From: Methanobacterium sp.
Lineage (GTDB): Archaea > Methanobacteriota > Methanobacteria > Methanobacteriales > Methanobacteriaceae
Assembly: GCA_021372715.1 (NCBI GenBank)
Contig: JAJFTX010000121.1
Span: 1 to 6,724, forward strand
Direction of reading: 5' to 3'
DNA length: 6,724 nucleotides
Shown: positions 5,663 through 6,724 of the stretch, in pieces
Position numbering within the stretch: the stretch's first letter is position 1
Layout: each line of letters starts with the position of its first letter
Made by a program: the position numbers and the translations under genes
Notes under the pieces: generated by a model
Told to the model about the DNA's origin: nothing
The model's database searches: none
Seen by the model: the letters and a program-made list of their open reading frames with translations, nothing else

Positions 5663-6552
5663 AAATAGAAGGTACAATAGTCGCTATGATCACCCCCTTC
5701 ACTAGTGATGATGGGGTTGATGAAGAAGGTATGCGAGAAAACATAAACTACCTCATTGATAGAGGCGTAGAAGGTGTACTGGCAGCTGGAACCACTGGCG
5801 AATCAGCCACCATAACCCATGATGAACAAAGAAAGATGATGGACATTTTGGTGGATGAAGTAGCCGGAAGAGTTAAAGCTATAGCCGGAGCTGGAAGTAA
5901 TTCATCAAAAGAATCATTAGGTCTGGTTAAGTACGCTGAAAAAGCCGGAGCAGATGCTGCATTAGTGATTACTCCCTACTACAACAAGCCCCAACCACAT
6001 GGACTGTTCCACCACTATAAAATGTTAACTGATTCCACTGAAATACCCATTATCGTTTATAATGTACCTTCCAGAACAGGTACAGATATAGATGTGGAAA
6101 CCATTGGTAAAGTTTCCCAGTTGAACAACATTGTAGGTATAAAAGAGGCCAATCCTGATCTGGATAAGATTTCTCAAATAGTAAAAAAAATGGAACAGTT
6201 GGGAAACAGGGAAGACTTCAATATAATATCTGGAAACGATAACTTAACCCTTCCTATGATTTCTATGGGAGCTAAAGGAGTTATCAGTGTGGTAGCTAAT
6301 GTTGATCCCGAGAGAATGGGTCAAATGGTTAGATATGCACTACAGGGAGATTATAATAAGGCTATGGATCTTCATTATGAACTTTACGACCTGATGAAAG
6401 TACTGTTCATCGAGTCCAATCCAGTACCGGCCAAGGAATCCTTAAACATGATGGGTAGACCAGCCGGTCATGTGCGGATGCCTCTAGGACCTTTAAAAGA
6501 GGAAAATAAAGAACAGTTGAAAAAGGTTCTTCAGGATTTAAAACTTATTTAA
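5659..6552 (+). CDS. dapA: 4-hydroxy-tetrahydrodipicolinate synthase
   Basis: This 297-residue cytoplasmic TIM-barrel enzyme condenses pyruvate with aspartate semialdehyde, the committed step to diaminopimelate and lysine. It lines up with E. coli DapA at an offset of one residue. The Schiff-base lysine is Lys162 (VGIKEANPD). The catalytic triad is Thr46, Tyr108 and Tyr134, within AGTTGES (43-49), TPYYNKP (105-111) and VYNVPSRTG (133-141). Arg139 should bind the substrate carboxylate. Of the E. coli lysine-binding positions, Ser49, Ala50, His54, Asn81, Glu85 and Tyr107 are kept, but His56 is replaced by Gln57, so the strength of lysine feedback is uncertain. The ATG overlaps the aspartokinase stop, and AAGGAGT lies about nine bases upstream. 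Related aldolases share the fold, but the lysC and dapB neighbours and the complete residue set make DapA the clear choice. Confidence 0.95.
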   Translation: MKIEGTIVAMITPFTSDDGVDEEGMRENINYLIDRGVEGVLAAGTTGESATITHDEQRKMMDILVDEVAGRVKAIAGAGSNSSKESLGLVKYAEKAGADAALVITPYYNKPQPHGLFHHYKMLTDSTEIPIIVYNVPSRTGTDIDVETIGKVSQLNNIVGIKEANPDLDKISQIVKKMEQLGNREDFNIISGNDNLTLPMISMGAKGVISVVANVDPERMGQMVRYALQGDYNKAMDLHYELYDLMKVLFIESNPVPAKESLNMMGRPAGHVRMPLGPLKEENKEQLKKVLQDLKLI

Positions 6553-6642
6553 GAGATTTAGAACCTATTTAGTCTACTTCTTAACACTAATTTTTAGGAA
6601 GAAAATCTCTTAATCATTATTTTTCTAATAAATTGGTTTTTT
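6550..6642 (+). terminator. Long imperfect hairpin and T-runs between dapA and dapB, possible terminator or attenuator
   Basis: TAAGAGATTT (6550-6559, including the dapA stop) is the perfect reverse complement of AAATCTCTTA (6603-6612). Inside this 10-base stem a symmetrical 4-by-4 internal loop leads to CCTA (6564-6567) paired with TAGG (6595-6598), then TTAGT (6569-6573) with ACTAA (6586-6590) around a 12-base loop. T-runs follow at 6620-6624 and 6637-6642. The layout suggests partial or full termination after dapA, or an mRNA-stabilising 3' structure. No known riboswitch is recognised. Confidence 0.45.
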
Positions 6643-6665
6643 AATTAAATAAGCAATTTAAACCA

Positions 6666-6670
6666 AGGAG
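6666..6670 (+). promoter_or_regulatory. Ribosome binding site of dapB
   Basis: AGGAG lies 11 bases before the dapB ATG at 6682. The spacing is long, but in register to the 16S 3' end it equals the GGTGAT-plus-six arrangement of aspartokinase. Two nearer ATGs (6671 and 6675) fall within the pairing region and open only four-codon frames. Confidence 0.55.
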
Positions 6671-6681
6671 ATGCATGAAAA

Positions 6682-6724
6682 ATGATTAAAGTGGCAGTAA
6701 CCGGTGCCAGCGGTAGAATGGGTT
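6682..6724 (+). CDS. dapB: 4-hydroxy-tetrahydrodipicolinate reductase, first 14 codons (cut by window edge)
   Basis: The reading frame from 6682 gives MIKVAVTGASGRMG and runs off the window. The beta strand IKVAVTG followed by the GxxGRMG nucleotide-binding turn is the hallmark DapB N-terminus. DapB reduces the product of DapA to tetrahydrodipicolinate with NADPH or NADH in the cytoplasm, so its place after dapA makes pathway sense. It is separated from dapA by 129 bases, unlike the overlapping genes before it, and may be partly uncoupled from them by the hairpin in the gap. Only the start is visible, so the integrity of the gene cannot be judged. Confidence 0.88.
   Translation, partial: MIKVAVTGASGRMG

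Noticed and set aside
6671..6689. Two four-codon frames (ATG at 6671 and 6675) just before dapB, one ending on the dapB ATG
   Set aside because: Both ATGs lie within the region expected to pair with the ribosome, and short ATG-started frames are common in such AT-rich sequence. The dapB start at 6682 is fixed by homology.

Overview
The window looks like chromosomal DNA from a low-GC methanogenic archaeon, most likely in the Methanobacteriales (Methanobacterium or a close relative). The evidence is an archaeal ribosomal protein S17e, a GHMP-type archaeal shikimate kinase rather than the bacterial P-loop enzyme, a small CPYC thioredoxin of the type known from methanogens, AT-rich TATA-like promoters, and strong GGTGAT/GGAGG ribosome binding sites. 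From memory, the order shikimate kinase, chorismate mutase, S17e, aspartokinase, dapA, dapB resembles Methanothermobacter; I could not check this by search.

Layout. The left 2.8 kb is read on the minus strand. From its upstream end it holds a thioredoxin/glutaredoxin-like gene (2563-2832), cbiD for cobalamin and corrinoid synthesis (1460-2560, only 2 bases after the thioredoxin stop), a GT4-type glycosyltransferase (295-1365), and the 5' part of moaC for molybdopterin synthesis (1-188, cut by the window edge). A 227-base divergent intergenic region (2833-3059) carries TATA-like boxes for both directions and two sets of inverted repeats. The right 3.7 kb is read on the plus strand as a tight cluster: aroK (3060-3941), chorismate mutase (3934-4227), S17e (4233-4421), lysC (best start 4442, end 5662), dapA (5659-6552). 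After a 129-base gap with a long hairpin, the first 14 codons of dapB follow (6682-6724).

How the genes fit together. The plus-strand cluster joins late aromatic synthesis (shikimate to shikimate 3-phosphate, and chorismate to prephenate) with the aspartate-to-lysine route (aspartate to aspartyl phosphate, then aspartate semialdehyde condensed with pyruvate). In methanogens this pairing has a metabolic reason: aspartate semialdehyde is also a precursor of the archaeal aromatic pathway. In Methanobacteriales lysine is also used in the pseudomurein cell wall. The minus-strand genes serve cofactor synthesis (corrinoid, molybdopterin) and surface or lipid glycosylation.

All genes read as intact apart from the two cut by the window edges, and the glycosyltransferase ends somewhat early. 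I see no insertion sequence, CRISPR array, tRNA, rRNA or phage gene. I found no undescribed system. The points most worth a second look are the dapA-dapB hairpin, the palindrome cluster in the aroK leader, the thioredoxin-cbiD coupling, and the perfect GCAGCT repeat encoding eight alanines in cbiD.
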